A stretch of DNA of 64,000 bases from Hyphomicrobiales bacterium (GTDB taxonomy: Bacteria; Pseudomonadota; Alphaproteobacteria; Rhizobiales; Rhizobiaceae), in contig NVRK02000095.1 of the NCBI GenBank assembly GCA_002400845.2, positions 1-64,000 of the forward strand. The letters are read 5' to 3'. The translations under genes and the position numbers were made by a program. Position 1 is the first letter of the stretch. Every line of letters starts with the position of its first letter. Below the pieces are notes generated by a model, which saw only the letters and a program-made list of their open reading frames with translations, had not been told where the DNA came from and did no database searches. Of the stretch, positions 23,800 to 32,321 are shown in pieces.

Positions 23800-25308
23800 A
23801 TGGAATTATTTGAATTTTTAACACCACTATTTGTCTTACTTGTTATGGGCGGCACATTTGTTGGTATCATTTTTGGTGCTATTCCAGGTTTGACAGCGAC
23901 CATGGCGGTAGCTGTGTGTTTGCCGCTTACATATCCATTGGGTTTGGAAAATGGTTTAGCGCTTTTGTTGGGGCTTTATGTTGGCGGTATTTCGGGCGGG
24001 TTGGTTCCTGCTGTATTGTTGAATATTCCAGGCACACCTTCTTCTATAACAACTACTTTTGATGGGTATCCTATGTCGCAGCGCGGCGAAGGTGAACGCG
24101 CTTTGAAAATTGGTATCTTTTCGTCATTGGTTGGCGGAATAATAAGTTTAATTGCGCTTTACTTCTTCGCACCTGCATTGGCAGATTTTGCCATTCGTTT
24201 TTCTTATGTTGAAAAATTTCTAATCATCATTTTTGCCCTCAGCGTTATGGCGGCACTTTCTACTGATTTGTTGATCGGAATTTTTTCCGGATTTTTGGGG
24301 ATATTTATTAGCCTGATAGACACATACGATGTTGAGTATGGCGGCAATGGTAATACTCGATTAATGCCAGAAAGTTTAGAATATTGGCTTGAAGGTGGTT
24401 TTTCATTGTTGCCAGTGTTGATCGGTATTTTTGGTCTTGCTGCTATTTTGCATGAAGCAGAAGCTGGCGTGCCAAAGGGCATGTCAATGAAAGATTTAAA
24501 AGTTAGCAGTAAGAATAAGTTTTCGTTTTCGATTTTTAAAGATCAGATTGTCAATCTTGTGCGCTCATCTGGCATTGGTACATTTGTTGGTATTTTGCCA
24601 GGCGTTGGTGGCTCTGCGGCTTCAATTTTATCTTATACTTACGCAAAGACATTTTCTAAGAATCCTGAGAACTTTGGTAAGGGTGAACCTGCTGGAATTA
24701 TTGCATCCGAATCTGGTAATAACGGACTGACAGGCGGGGCGCTTGTGCCATTGCTTTCGCTTGGTATTCCGGGCGATTCAACTACCGCCTTGTTAATAGG
24801 TGCATTTACATTGCAAGGGGTTCAAGTTGGGCCATTGTTCATTGGTAATAATCCAATGACATGGAATGCAATGATAGTTGCAATGATTATCGCAAACTTT
24901 GCGATGTTCTTTATGATGTTCTACGCCATTCGATATATCGTAATGATTATTACTGTGCCTAAGCATATCTTATTCCCCATTATCTTAATGATGTGTGTGG
25001 TGGGTGCTTATACAATTAATTACGGCATTATTTTTGATGTTTGGACTTTGCTAATCTTTGGTATTTTTGGCTGGCTTGCAAAGCATCTTAGTTTAGAAAT
25101 TGCTCCTTTCATTATTGGATTTATTTTGGGGCATTCTTCAGAAATCTACTTTGTGAAAAGCCTAGAATCGTTCGAAGACCTATCTATATTCTTCACAAAG
25201 AGCTGGATTGCTGTTGTGTTATGGGTCTTGATAATAGGCTCTATTGGGTTCTCGGTATTGCTGTCTAGAAAAAAACAGGATAACACGGCGAACGAAGTGG
25301 CAGATTAA
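23800..25308 (+). CDS. tripartite tricarboxylate transporter large membrane subunit (TctA-like)
   Basis: A 502-residue polytopic membrane protein. Family landmarks are GIIFGAIPGLTATMAVAVCLPLTYPLG near the start, the second copy VGILPGVGGSAASILSYTYAK, and GGALVPLLSLGIPGDSTTALLIGAF. These two related glycine/proline segments form the substrate site in the membrane. It imports the substrate with TctB-like and TctC-like partners, probably driven by proton motive force. Confidence 0.93.
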   Translation: MELFEFLTPLFVLLVMGGTFVGIIFGAIPGLTATMAVAVCLPLTYPLGLENGLALLLGLYVGGISGGLVPAVLLNIPGTPSSITTTFDGYPMSQRGEGERALKIGIFSSLVGGIISLIALYFFAPALADFAIRFSYVEKFLIIIFALSVMAALSTDLLIGIFSGFLGIFISLIDTYDVEYGGNGNTRLMPESLEYWLEGGFSLLPVLIGIFGLAAILHEAEAGVPKGMSMKDLKVSSKNKFSFSIFKDQIVNLVRSSGIGTFVGILPGVGGSAASILSYTYAKTFSKNPENFGKGEPAGIIASESGNNGLTGGALVPLLSLGIPGDSTTALLIGAFTLQGVQVGPLFIGNNPMTWNAMIVAMIIANFAMFFMMFYAIRYIVMIITVPKHILFPIILMMCVVGAYTINYGIIFDVWTLLIFGIFGWLAKHLSLEIAPFIIGFILGHSSEIYFVKSLESFEDLSIFFTKSWIAVVLWVLIIGSIGFSVLLSRKKQDNTANEVAD

Positions 25309-25331
25309 TAAATGATTGTGGTTGAAGTTAT

Positions 25332-26405
25332 ATGGGTAAAAAGGTCGATAATAATACCGAAATAAGCCCAAAAGGGGCGCTCTTTGAGAGCCGTAAAGGG
25401 GCAGGCCAGTCAATCACCATGGAAGCTGTGGGGCGATTGGCTGGCGTTTCGCAGGTTACTGTTTCGCGTGCTTTAAGCAATCCTGAAAAAGTTTCGCCAA
25501 AAACCTTAAAGAAAATTCAAGCGGCAATCGATGCTACAGGATTTGTGCCCAACGCTGTTGCTGGCGCATTGGCCTCTAAACGCAGCAAGTTGATTTCTGT
25601 ACTCATCCCTTCGATTACCAATATTGTTTACACCTCAATGGTGAAGGCTTTTACCGATAGTCTTGCAGGCAGTGGTTATCAAATATTACTATCTGAAACT
25701 GGGTTTGAAGATGGGGCTGAAGAGGCTTTAATTGCCGCGCATTTATCGCGCCGACCGGACGCTGTAATGTTGACAGGTATTGACCATTCTGCGCGGTCTA
25801 GAATGATGTTATTGGGCGCGAACTTGCCGATTGTAGAACTTTGGGATTTGACCGATTCTCCCATTGATGTGTGCGTAGGCTTTTCTCATCCAGAATCTGG
25901 ACGGGCAGTGGCTCGTTTTGCTATCGAGCTGGGTTTTACATCTGTGGCTACGGTTTCTGCAGGCGATGAAAGAGCGACACGCAGAGGAGATGCCTTTGTT
26001 CAGGAATTTGAAAAAATAGAGGGTAATAAAGTTACATCGATTGTTTTTGGTCAAACGGGAAGTCTTGCAAAAGGGCGCGCTGGCCTCACAAAATTAATTG
26101 ATGAACATGATTTTAAGAACAGTTTTATTTTTTGCAGTTCTGATAATTTAGCTCATGGTGTATTAATAGAGGCGCAGGCGCGCGGCCTTAAGGTCCCCGA
26201 AGATTTAGCAATTGTTGGTTTTGGAGATCAAGAGTTAGCAAGATCTGTTGATCCGCTCTTAACAAGTGTCCGAGTAGATCGACCCGCCCTTGGTCAAGCC
26301 GCGGCAAAAGCACTTTTAGATCAACTAAAAGGCGGTAAGGTCTCTAATCGTATCATAGACATTGGGTTCGAAATTATTCAACGTGAGTCTACAAAACCGC
26401 TTTAA
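25332..26405 (+). CDS. LacI family regulator of the sugar-acid locus (gluconate GntR-like)
   Basis: 357 residues. A 27-residue polar N-terminal extension precedes the helix-turn-helix ITMEAVGRLAGVSQVTVSRALSNPEKVSPKTLKKI. The hinge GFVPNAVAGALASKRSKLISVLIPSI and a sugar-binding-protein-like sensor domain follow. It is 24 bp downstream of the TctA-like gene, so it is cotranscribed with the transporter. The operator type in the divergent promoter (ATGTnnnCGnnnACAT) fits this subgroup. It probably represses both arms until the aldonate or its keto-deoxy product is present. Confidence 0.92.
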   Translation: MGKKVDNNTEISPKGALFESRKGAGQSITMEAVGRLAGVSQVTVSRALSNPEKVSPKTLKKIQAAIDATGFVPNAVAGALASKRSKLISVLIPSITNIVYTSMVKAFTDSLAGSGYQILLSETGFEDGAEEALIAAHLSRRPDAVMLTGIDHSARSRMMLLGANLPIVELWDLTDSPIDVCVGFSHPESGRAVARFAIELGFTSVATVSAGDERATRRGDAFVQEFEKIEGNKVTSIVFGQTGSLAKGRAGLTKLIDEHDFKNSFIFCSSDNLAHGVLIEAQARGLKVPEDLAIVGFGDQELARSVDPLLTSVRVDRPALGQAAAKALLDQLKGGKVSNRIIDIGFEIIQRESTKPL

Positions 26406-26476
26406 AATGCTAATTTGTTAAATTACATAGAGGCCACATACTTTTAGCAGTCTCTATGTTTGTTTTAAAATAATCG

Positions 26477-27100
26477 TTAAACAAGCTTTGCTTTGGTTGC
26501 TTTGCGAATGTCTTCTTCGGTTACGCCCTCGGCAATTTCTACAATTTTTAGGCCACCTTCAACAACATCTAAAACACATAGATTTGTGATGATGCGGTCT
26601 ACAACGTTTTTGCCAGTGAGTGGCAATGTGCATTCAGATAAGATTTTTGAAGCACCTTTTTTGTTGGTGTGATCCATAACAACCACCACGCGGCCAACAC
26701 CAGCTACCAAGTCCATTGCACCGCCCATGCCTTTAACCAGCTTGCCCGGTATCATCCAATTGGCAAGGTCGCCATTTTCAGCAACTTCCATTGCGCCCAA
26801 AATCGCCATGTTTATTTTACCACCACGGATCATGCCAAAACTTGTGGCAGAATCAAAATAAGCAGTTTGCGGAAGTTCTGTAATTGTCTGCTTGCCAGCA
26901 TTAATTAGGTCGGCATCTTCTTCGCCCTCAAGCGGAAATTCACCCATGCCTAACATACCGTTTTCAGATTGTAGGGTTACGTTTACATCTTCTGGAATGT
27001 GATTTGCAACAAGGGTTGGTATGCCAATGCCTAGATTTACATACATGCCATCTTTAAGTTCAAGCGCGGCTTTTGCAGCCATTTGGTTTCTATCCCACAT
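26477..27100 (-). CDS. scoB: 3-oxoacid CoA-transferase subunit B
   Basis: About 207 residues. The catalytic Glu46 is in the conserved [10 protein letters not shown] motif; [13 protein letters not shown] and [10 protein letters not shown] are further family landmarks. With subunit A it transfers CoA from succinyl-CoA to a 3-oxoacid such as acetoacetate. The start at 27100 ([13 protein letters not shown]) matches the family N-terminus and begins 4 bp after the subunit A stop. Upstream in-frame codons lie inside subunit A. Confidence 0.92.
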   Translation of the reverse strand: MWDRNQMAAKAALELKDGMYVNLGIGIPTLVANHIPEDVNVTLQSENGMLGMGEFPLEGEEDADLINAGKQTITELPQTAYFDSATSFGMIRGGKINMAILGAMEVAENGDLANWMIPGKLVKGMGGAMDLVAGVGRVVVVMDHTNKKGASKILSECTLPLTGKNVVDRIITNLCVLDVVEGGLKIVEIAEGVTEEDIRKATKAKLV

Positions 27101-27104
27101 GGTA

Positions 27105-27839
27105 CTAACCTTTCTGCTCTTCATTTGTTTTAGAACTGTTTGCATCACGTTTGCGAACGGTGCGTTGCTCTATGCGTTTTTCGTGATCGCCCTGAATTAT
27201 TCTATGAACATAAATGCCAGGAAGATGAATGCCATCTGGATCAAGTGAGCCCGTGGGCACAATTTCTTCAACTTCTACAACGCAAATTTTTCCGCACATT
27301 GCGGCTGGTGGATTAAAGTTACGTGCGGTTTTTCTGAAAATTAAATTTCCAGTTTCATCAGCTTTCCATGCTTTTACAATTGCAAGATCAGCAACAATGC
27401 CTTCTTCTAAAATGTAATCTTCGCCATTGAATTGTTTAACTTCTTTGCCCTCGGCAATAACAGTGCCAACACCTGTTTTTGTGTAAAAACCGGGTATGCC
27501 GCAACCGCCAGAACGCATGCGTTCAGCCAATGTGCCTTGCGGGTTAAATTCAAGTTCTAATTCTCCGCTTAAATATTGGCGCATGAATTCGTCGTTCTCG
27601 CCTACATAAGATGAGATCATTTTTTTAACCTGTTTGGTTTGTAATAAAATGCCGATGCCAAAATCATCAACGCCAGCGTTGTTAGAAACAAATGTTAGGT
27701 CTTTTGCACCATGAGCTTTAATTTCGTTGATTAATAATTCTGGAATGCCGCAAAGGCCAAAGCCGCCAGATGCGATTAACATGCCATCTGTCAAAACATC
27801 TGAAAGTGCTTCTTTGGCTGAGCTGTATATCTTTTTCAT
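27105..27839 (-). CDS. scoA: 3-oxoacid CoA-transferase subunit A
   Basis: 244 residues. The N-terminal [23 protein letters not shown] contains the CoA-binding GGFGLCGIP motif of the SCOT family; [22 protein letters not shown] is also conserved. It forms the heteromeric enzyme with subunit B. The neighbouring thiolase suggests acetoacetate or ketone-body use, splitting acetoacetyl-CoA to two acetyl-CoA; the beta-ketoadipate pathway is a less likely alternative because no other pca gene is nearby. Confidence 0.92.
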   Translation of the reverse strand: MKKIYSSAKEALSDVLTDGMLIASGGFGLCGIPELLINEIKAHGAKDLTFVSNNAGVDDFGIGILLQTKQVKKMISSYVGENDEFMRQYLSGELELEFNPQGTLAERMRSGGCGIPGFYTKTGVGTVIAEGKEVKQFNGEDYILEEGIVADLAIVKAWKADETGNLIFRKTARNFNPPAAMCGKICVVEVEEIVPTGSLDPDGIHLPGIYVHRIIQGDHEKRIEQRTVRKRDANSSKTNEEQKG

Positions 27840-27900
27840 GTTAGTCCTTGCCGTTTAGGGTCGGGTAGGGTCGGGTTAAATTCGAGTGGGGCTCGTATTT

Positions 27901-29112
27901 TTAAGAGGCGCGTTCAAGCACCATTGCTGTGCCTTCGCCGCCGCCAATACAAAGTGCGGCAACGCCAATATTTTTATCGTGTGCTTTAAGTGCGTTGAGA
28001 AGTGTTACGATAATACGTGCGCCACTTGCGCCAATTGGGTGGCCCACTGCACATGCACCACCATTTACGTTAACAACGCTGTGGTCCATATCTAACTCTG
28101 CCATTGCCGCCATAGGTACAACTGCAAAGGCTTCGTTTATTTCCCAAAGATCAACATCGCTAATCTTTAGGCCAGCTTTGTTAAGTGCATTGGTAATTGC
28201 GCCAACGGGCGCTGTGGTAAACCATTGCGGCTCGTGGCTGTTACTGCCATGGCTTAGAATACGAGCGATAATATTAGCGCCAGATTTTTTAGCATCGCTT
28301 TCGCGCATTAATACAAGAGCGGCCGCTCCGTCAGAAATTGATGAAGCATTTGCGGCTGTTACTGTTCCGTCTTTTTTAAATACTGGTTTTAAACGAGGAA
28401 TTTTGTCTGGCATTGCTTTGCCAACTTGTTCGTCTAATTCAACAATTGTATCGCCTTTACGAGTGGAAATCGTAATTGGGGTTACTTCATCTTTATAAGC
28501 ATCAGTCGATTGTGCCGCTTTAGCACGTGCCAAACTAGTGATTGCAAACTCATCTTGGGCTTCGCGCGTGAATTTATATTTGTCTGCGCATGTTTCGGCA
28601 AATACGCCCATGGCTTGGCCTTGTTCATATGCATCTTCAAGGCCATCACGCATCATATGGTCCACAGCATTAGAATGGCCTAATCTGGCACCCATGCGCA
28701 TGTTTGGAAGCATGTAAGGTGCTTGCGTCATGCTTTCCATGCCGCCAGCAATTAAGATGTTGCCATTATGTGCTAGCAATTGGTCATGGGCCATCATTGC
28801 CGCTTTCATGCCAGAGCCACACATTTTGTTTATGGTAACAGCAGGAACGCCTTTGCCTAAACCGCCGTGAAAACCAGCTTGACGGGCAGGGGCTTGGCCT
28901 TGGCCAGCAGAAAGCACATTGCCCATGATGTTTTCAGAAACATCTTCTCCTGAAATATTCGCTGATTTTAAAGCGGCTGCAATTGCAACGCCACCTAATT
29001 GGCTTGCAGTTTTTGAGGTTAAACTGCCCATAAAACTGCCTATGGGCGTGCGTGCCATGCCTACAATTACAATTGGGTCTCTTTGGGCGGCTTTTGGGTC
29101 GTTGTTGCTCAT
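27901..29112 (-). CDS. acetyl-CoA C-acetyltransferase (thiolase)
   Basis: 403 residues. Active-site Cys98 is in INKMCGSGMKA, His358 in GGACAVGHPIGASG, and the second Cys388 in VAALCIGGGEG, the complete degradative/biosynthetic thiolase triad. It probably interconverts acetoacetyl-CoA and acetyl-CoA together with ScoAB encoded 61 bp downstream. ATG 29112 is preceded by GGAGGA four bases away. It is divergent from a LysR regulator that may control it. Confidence 0.93.
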   Translation of the reverse strand: MSNNDPKAAQRDPIVIVGMARTPIGSFMGSLTSKTASQLGGVAIAAALKSANISGEDVSENIMGNVLSAGQGQAPARQAGFHGGLGKGVPAVTINKMCGSGMKAAMMAHDQLLAHNGNILIAGGMESMTQAPYMLPNMRMGARLGHSNAVDHMMRDGLEDAYEQGQAMGVFAETCADKYKFTREAQDEFAITSLARAKAAQSTDAYKDEVTPITISTRKGDTIVELDEQVGKAMPDKIPRLKPVFKKDGTVTAANASSISDGAAALVLMRESDAKKSGANIIARILSHGSNSHEPQWFTTAPVGAITNALNKAGLKISDVDLWEINEAFAVVPMAAMAELDMDHSVVNVNGGACAVGHPIGASGARIIVTLLNALKAHDKNIGVAALCIGGGEGTAMVLERAS

Positions 29113-29265
29113 CTTATCCTCCAATAATGACTTTGTGCAAAATTGCGCACAAATTTGGCGCTATGCTTTTGTATAGTGTACATGAATTTTATGATCTTTA
29201 AATGGCTGACATTTCGCTTTTGGATGTGTATAAATGCACAGATAGAGGTCTATGTCTGGTGATTT

Positions 29266-30150
29266 ATGAATTGGGATGATTTAAAAATATTTTTAACATT
29301 GGCGCGATGCGAGCGTTTGAGTGAGGCTGGAAGACAGCTAAAAATTGACCATTCTACTGTTGCAAGACGTATCAAAAGCCTTGAACAATCACTTTCTACG
29401 CAATTGTTTGAGCGCCAGCCCTCTGGTTATTTTATAACTTCTTCTGGGCGAGAACTGCTTGAACATGCTGAAAATATTGAAGCCAATGTAATCGCGGCTG
29501 AAAATGCAGTTGTTGACAAACGTATGCAATTGTCTGGCCCTGTTAGGGTAGCCGCGCCAGAAGGCATTGCGGCCTTTGCAATTGCTAAAGCGGCGCAACA
29601 ATTGTGCGATAAAAATCCTAGTTTGAAAATTCAACTTGTTACCAATGCACAGCGTTATTCGTTATCAAAGCGCGAGGCCGACTTTTTGGTAACGGTATCA
29701 CGGCCAAAAGCTGGGCGTATAAAAATTCAAAAAATTGTTGATGTGCCACTGCATATTTATGGGACTAGAGACTATTTAGAAAATAAACCGCCGGTTAATT
29801 CACTTGAGGATTTGAAAAAGCTTAGTTATATTTCTTATGTGCCTGAACTCTTGCCAGAAAAAGAATTGGATTATTTGTCGGATTTAAGTGTTGCTTTAGA
29901 TCCACAACTCACAGCGACCAGTGTGCATGTTCAAGCAGCTGCTATTTTGAACAATGCTGGCATTGGTATCATGCATGATTTTATGGCGGCGCCGCACGCT
30001 AGCTTAGTTAAATTACTGCCCGATGAAATATCTTTAACGCGTACTTTATGGGGCGTGGTGCATGAAGATCACCAACATGTTGAACGCACTAAAGTTACCT
30101 CTGAAGCGATTGTTGAGGGTATTAGGAAATTGGTTTTGCAGGGCTCATAA
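29266..30150 (+). CDS. LysR family transcriptional regulator
   Basis: 294 residues. The N-terminal helix-turn-helix (DDLKIFLTLARCERLSEAGRQLKIDHSTVARRIKSLEQSLSTQLFERQPSGYFITSSGREL) is of the HSTVxRRI subgroup. The effector domain is of normal length. It is divergent from the thiolase/CoA-transferase operon (153-bp spacer), the most likely target. Confidence 0.92.
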   Translation: MNWDDLKIFLTLARCERLSEAGRQLKIDHSTVARRIKSLEQSLSTQLFERQPSGYFITSSGRELLEHAENIEANVIAAENAVVDKRMQLSGPVRVAAPEGIAAFAIAKAAQQLCDKNPSLKIQLVTNAQRYSLSKREADFLVTVSRPKAGRIKIQKIVDVPLHIYGTRDYLENKPPVNSLEDLKKLSYISYVPELLPEKELDYLSDLSVALDPQLTATSVHVQAAAILNNAGIGIMHDFMAAPHASLVKLLPDEISLTRTLWGVVHEDHQHVERTKVTSEAIVEGIRKLVLQGS

Positions 30151-30172
30151 TTTTAGTAAATTTAGTACACGC

Positions 30173-30189
30173 GCAAGAATCGGATTGTT
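30173..30189 (+). promoter_or_regulatory. 17-bp shared promoter box, copy 1 (SDR)
   Basis: GCAAGAATCGGATTGTT begins 73 bp upstream of the SDR start and is identical to 31091-31107 upstream of the Ada-domain operon, with similar distance and the same orientation. Flanking sequences differ, so the conserved block is likely an activator-binding site. Confidence 0.75.
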
Positions 30190-30245
30190 TAGTGTGCGTG
30201 TTTAGATGTTTAACGTTCCTGTTAAAAACAATAGGAATATAAACT

Positions 30246-31013
30246 ATGCAATTAAAAGATAAGACGATTATTATAACAGGTGCCAGCAGTGGTATTGGAA
30301 AAGCAGCGGCTATATTATTTGCCAATGAAGGTGCAAATATAGTTTTAGGCGCACGCCGTGAAAAAGAATTATCTTCAGTCTCCAGCTCTATAAATGAATC
30401 AGATTGTGTAGGTAAGGCTGTCTATCTTTGTGGTGATGTTTGTGACGAAAATTATGCCAAGTCTTTAGTAGAATTGGCCGTGGATACATATGGTGGCTTA
30501 GACGCAGCCTTTAACAATGCTGGAATTATGGGAGACATGATCTCGATACCAAAAATGGAATCTGATAATTGGAATACTGTTATTAGTACCAATCTGAGTA
30601 GTGCGTTTTATGCGGCAAAGTACCAAATTCCCGCTATGAAGAAATCTCGTGCTGGATCGATAATTTTTACGTCCAGTTTCGTTGGCACTACCGCATCACT
30701 TCCTGGAATGGGGGCATATGCAGCCAGTAAAGCTGGGCTAATTGGCCTCACGCAAACATTGGCTGTGGAACATGGTGCAGACGGTATTCGTACAAATGCA
30801 TTGTTGCCCGGTGGTACCAAAACAGCCATGGCAGGTGATATAGACAATAACCCTGAGCAGTTGGAGTTCTTGAATAATCTTCATGCCTTAAAACGCTTGG
30901 CAGAACCAGAAGAAATTGCACATGCTGCAATGTTTTTGGCGTCTGATAATTCTAGTTTTGTTACGGGTAGTACCTTCATTGTGGATGGTGGGAATTCTGT
31001 AAACAAAGTCTAA
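30246..31013 (+). CDS. short-chain dehydrogenase/reductase (SDR)
   Basis: A 255-residue classical SDR. The cofactor motif TGASSGIGKAA is at residues 11-21, NNAG at about 90-93, a Ser at about 143 (IIFTSSF), and the YAASK catalytic Tyr-Lys at about 158-162. The Arg after the GARR dipeptide suggests NADPH preference. The substrate is unknown. It shares its promoter box with the Ada/2OG oxygenase operon, which hints at an alkylation- or electrophile-stress role, but this is inference. Confidence 0.9.
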   Translation: MQLKDKTIIITGASSGIGKAAAILFANEGANIVLGARREKELSSVSSSINESDCVGKAVYLCGDVCDENYAKSLVELAVDTYGGLDAAFNNAGIMGDMISIPKMESDNWNTVISTNLSSAFYAAKYQIPAMKKSRAGSIIFTSSFVGTTASLPGMGAYAASKAGLIGLTQTLAVEHGADGIRTNALLPGGTKTAMAGDIDNNPEQLEFLNNLHALKRLAEPEEIAHAAMFLASDNSSFVTGSTFIVDGGNSVNKV

Positions 31014-31090
31014 AATGTAATTTATTTTTAGCCATTATTGCGCCGGTGCAATTGTTGTATCGGCGCATAAAGCTCTAAAATTATAGATGT

Positions 31091-31107
31091 GCAAGAATCG
31101 GATTGTT
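31091..31107 (+). promoter_or_regulatory. 17-bp shared promoter box, copy 2 (Ada operon)
   Basis: GCAAGAATCGGATTGTT begins 81 bp upstream of the Ada-domain ATG. It is an exact copy of 30173-30189. If an AraC-type Ada regulator elsewhere in the genome controls this set, this is the best candidate binding site. Confidence 0.75.
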
Positions 31108-31171
31108 GGCGCGGTTGTATTTTCGTATATTCAAAAATAGGAAAGTAACTGAAAATCTATCGGGAGGTTCC

Positions 31172-31447
31172 ATGCAAAAAGAAACTACAATTGATGAAAA
31201 TGACCCTAGATGGTTGTCTGTTTTAGCGAGGGAAAACTTAGGTGTTCCGCCATTTTTGTACGCTGTTAAAACGATGGGCATCTATTGTTTAATTGGATGT
31301 TCGTCACGTGCGCCATTGCTAAAAAATGTTGAATTTTTTGATTTGCCAGAACAGGCAGAGCAAGCAGGGCATAGAGCCTGCAAAAAGTGCAAGCCAAACC
31401 AAAATTGGAAATCTCATACTTTAAAAGTGCTGGGGTTGTTCAAATGA
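31172..31447 (+). CDS. stand-alone Ada-type zinc/methyl-acceptor domain protein
   Basis: 91 residues consisting only of the N-terminal domain of Ada. The four zinc ligands Cys39, Cys43, Cys70 and Cys73 (GIYCLIGC and RACKKC) have exactly the spacing of Cys38/42/69/72 in E. coli Ada; Cys39 corresponds to the residue that accepts methyl from DNA phosphotriesters. DPRWLSVLARE also matches Ada. The AraC-type DNA-binding and O6-methylguanine domains are missing. GGGAGG sets the start. The stop overlaps the next gene by ATGA. Confidence 0.88.
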   Translation: MQKETTIDENDPRWLSVLARENLGVPPFLYAVKTMGIYCLIGCSSRAPLLKNVEFFDLPEQAEQAGHRACKKCKPNQNWKSHTLKVLGLFK

Positions 31448-32166
31448 GTGAAGCCATTTTATCACTTGCAGTGCGCTTAGATAATGTGGATCGTGTTTTA
31501 CTTAAGAGCGATTTAAACGTTTTTGGTAATGCTAAAATTAATTGTCTATTGAACACAGATGAGTGTGATACATTAAAAAATCTATATGGGCAGGATGACA
31601 AATTTCGCAGTCACATACAAATGGCAAGACATGGCTTTGGTAAAGGCGAGTATAAATATTTCAAGTATCCACTGCCAGATATAGTCGAGGAATTGAGGGT
31701 GGGGCTGTATCCGCTTTTAGTATCTATCGCGAATAGTTGGCATGAGCGCATGGGAATAGAGATAAGATTTCCTGCCGCCCACGATGATTATATTTATGAA
31801 TGTCATTCAGCTGGGCAATTGAGGCCCACACCGCTTTTGTTGCAATATGGAAAAGATGATTTTAACTGTCTTCATCAAGATGTTTATGGCGATTTACTGT
31901 TTCCATTGCAGGTAGCAATATTACTGTCATCGCCAGTTGATGACTTTAAGGGTGGTGAATTTGTGCATACAGAACAACGCCCTAGGATGCAAAGCAAGGC
32001 AGAAGTTATTTCGCTTAATAAAGGTGATGCTGTTATTTTTGCTGTAAGGAACAGGCCAGTCCAAGGCGTGAAACGAGACTATCGTGTGACAATGAGGCAT
32101 GGGGTAAGCCGAATAAGAGAAGGTCAGCGGCATACACTCGGCATCATATTCCACGACGCTAATTAG
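31444..32166 (+). CDS. 2-oxoglutarate/Fe(II)-dependent oxygenase linked to Ada
   Basis: 240 residues with a jelly-roll oxygenase core. Likely iron ligands are His144 and Asp146 (LHQDVYGD) and His219 (TMRHGVSRI); Arg229 (GQRHTLGIIFHDA) would bind 2-oxoglutarate. GGEFVHTEQRPR is typical of the prolyl-hydroxylase-like branch found beside Ada genes rather than of AlkB proper. It is translationally coupled to the Ada-domain protein, so a role in alkylation damage repair or tolerance is likely. The substrate (DNA, RNA or protein) is unknown. Confidence 0.82.
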   Translation: MSEAILSLAVRLDNVDRVLLKSDLNVFGNAKINCLLNTDECDTLKNLYGQDDKFRSHIQMARHGFGKGEYKYFKYPLPDIVEELRVGLYPLLVSIANSWHERMGIEIRFPAAHDDYIYECHSAGQLRPTPLLLQYGKDDFNCLHQDVYGDLLFPLQVAILLSSPVDDFKGGEFVHTEQRPRMQSKAEVISLNKGDAVIFAVRNRPVQGVKRDYRVTMRHGVSRIREGQRHTLGIIFHDAN

Positions 32167-32228
32167 CATTTTAAACGCTCTTCTATTTAATTCAAATTGT
32201 ATCACCATCGCGTGAAGTGGGGCGCTGC

Positions 32229-32243
32229 TGACAATAATTGTCA
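32229..32243. promoter_or_regulatory. 15-bp palindrome upstream of egtB
   Basis: TGACAAT and ATTGTCA are exact reverse complements around a central A, 79 bp before the egtB ATG. It is a candidate operator; no regulator can be named. Confidence 0.45.
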
Positions 32244-32321
32244 CCACATAATGACATTGTTTACCAACCGCGCGGCCAAATTGGTTTAAGCGCATGGGTG
32301 AATGATTTAGAGGAGGTGAAA

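Noticed and set aside
23313-23903. Minus-strand frame opposite the tctB-like gene
   Set aside because: The plus strand encodes a four-helix TctB with correct spacing to its partners; the antisense frame is basic and Asn/Lys-rich with no motif.
32238-32321. N-terminal extension of EgtB
   Set aside because: The frame is open, but an AGGAGGT site directly precedes the ATG at 32322 and the extension would translate part of the palindrome; the shorter start gives the normal EgtB length.
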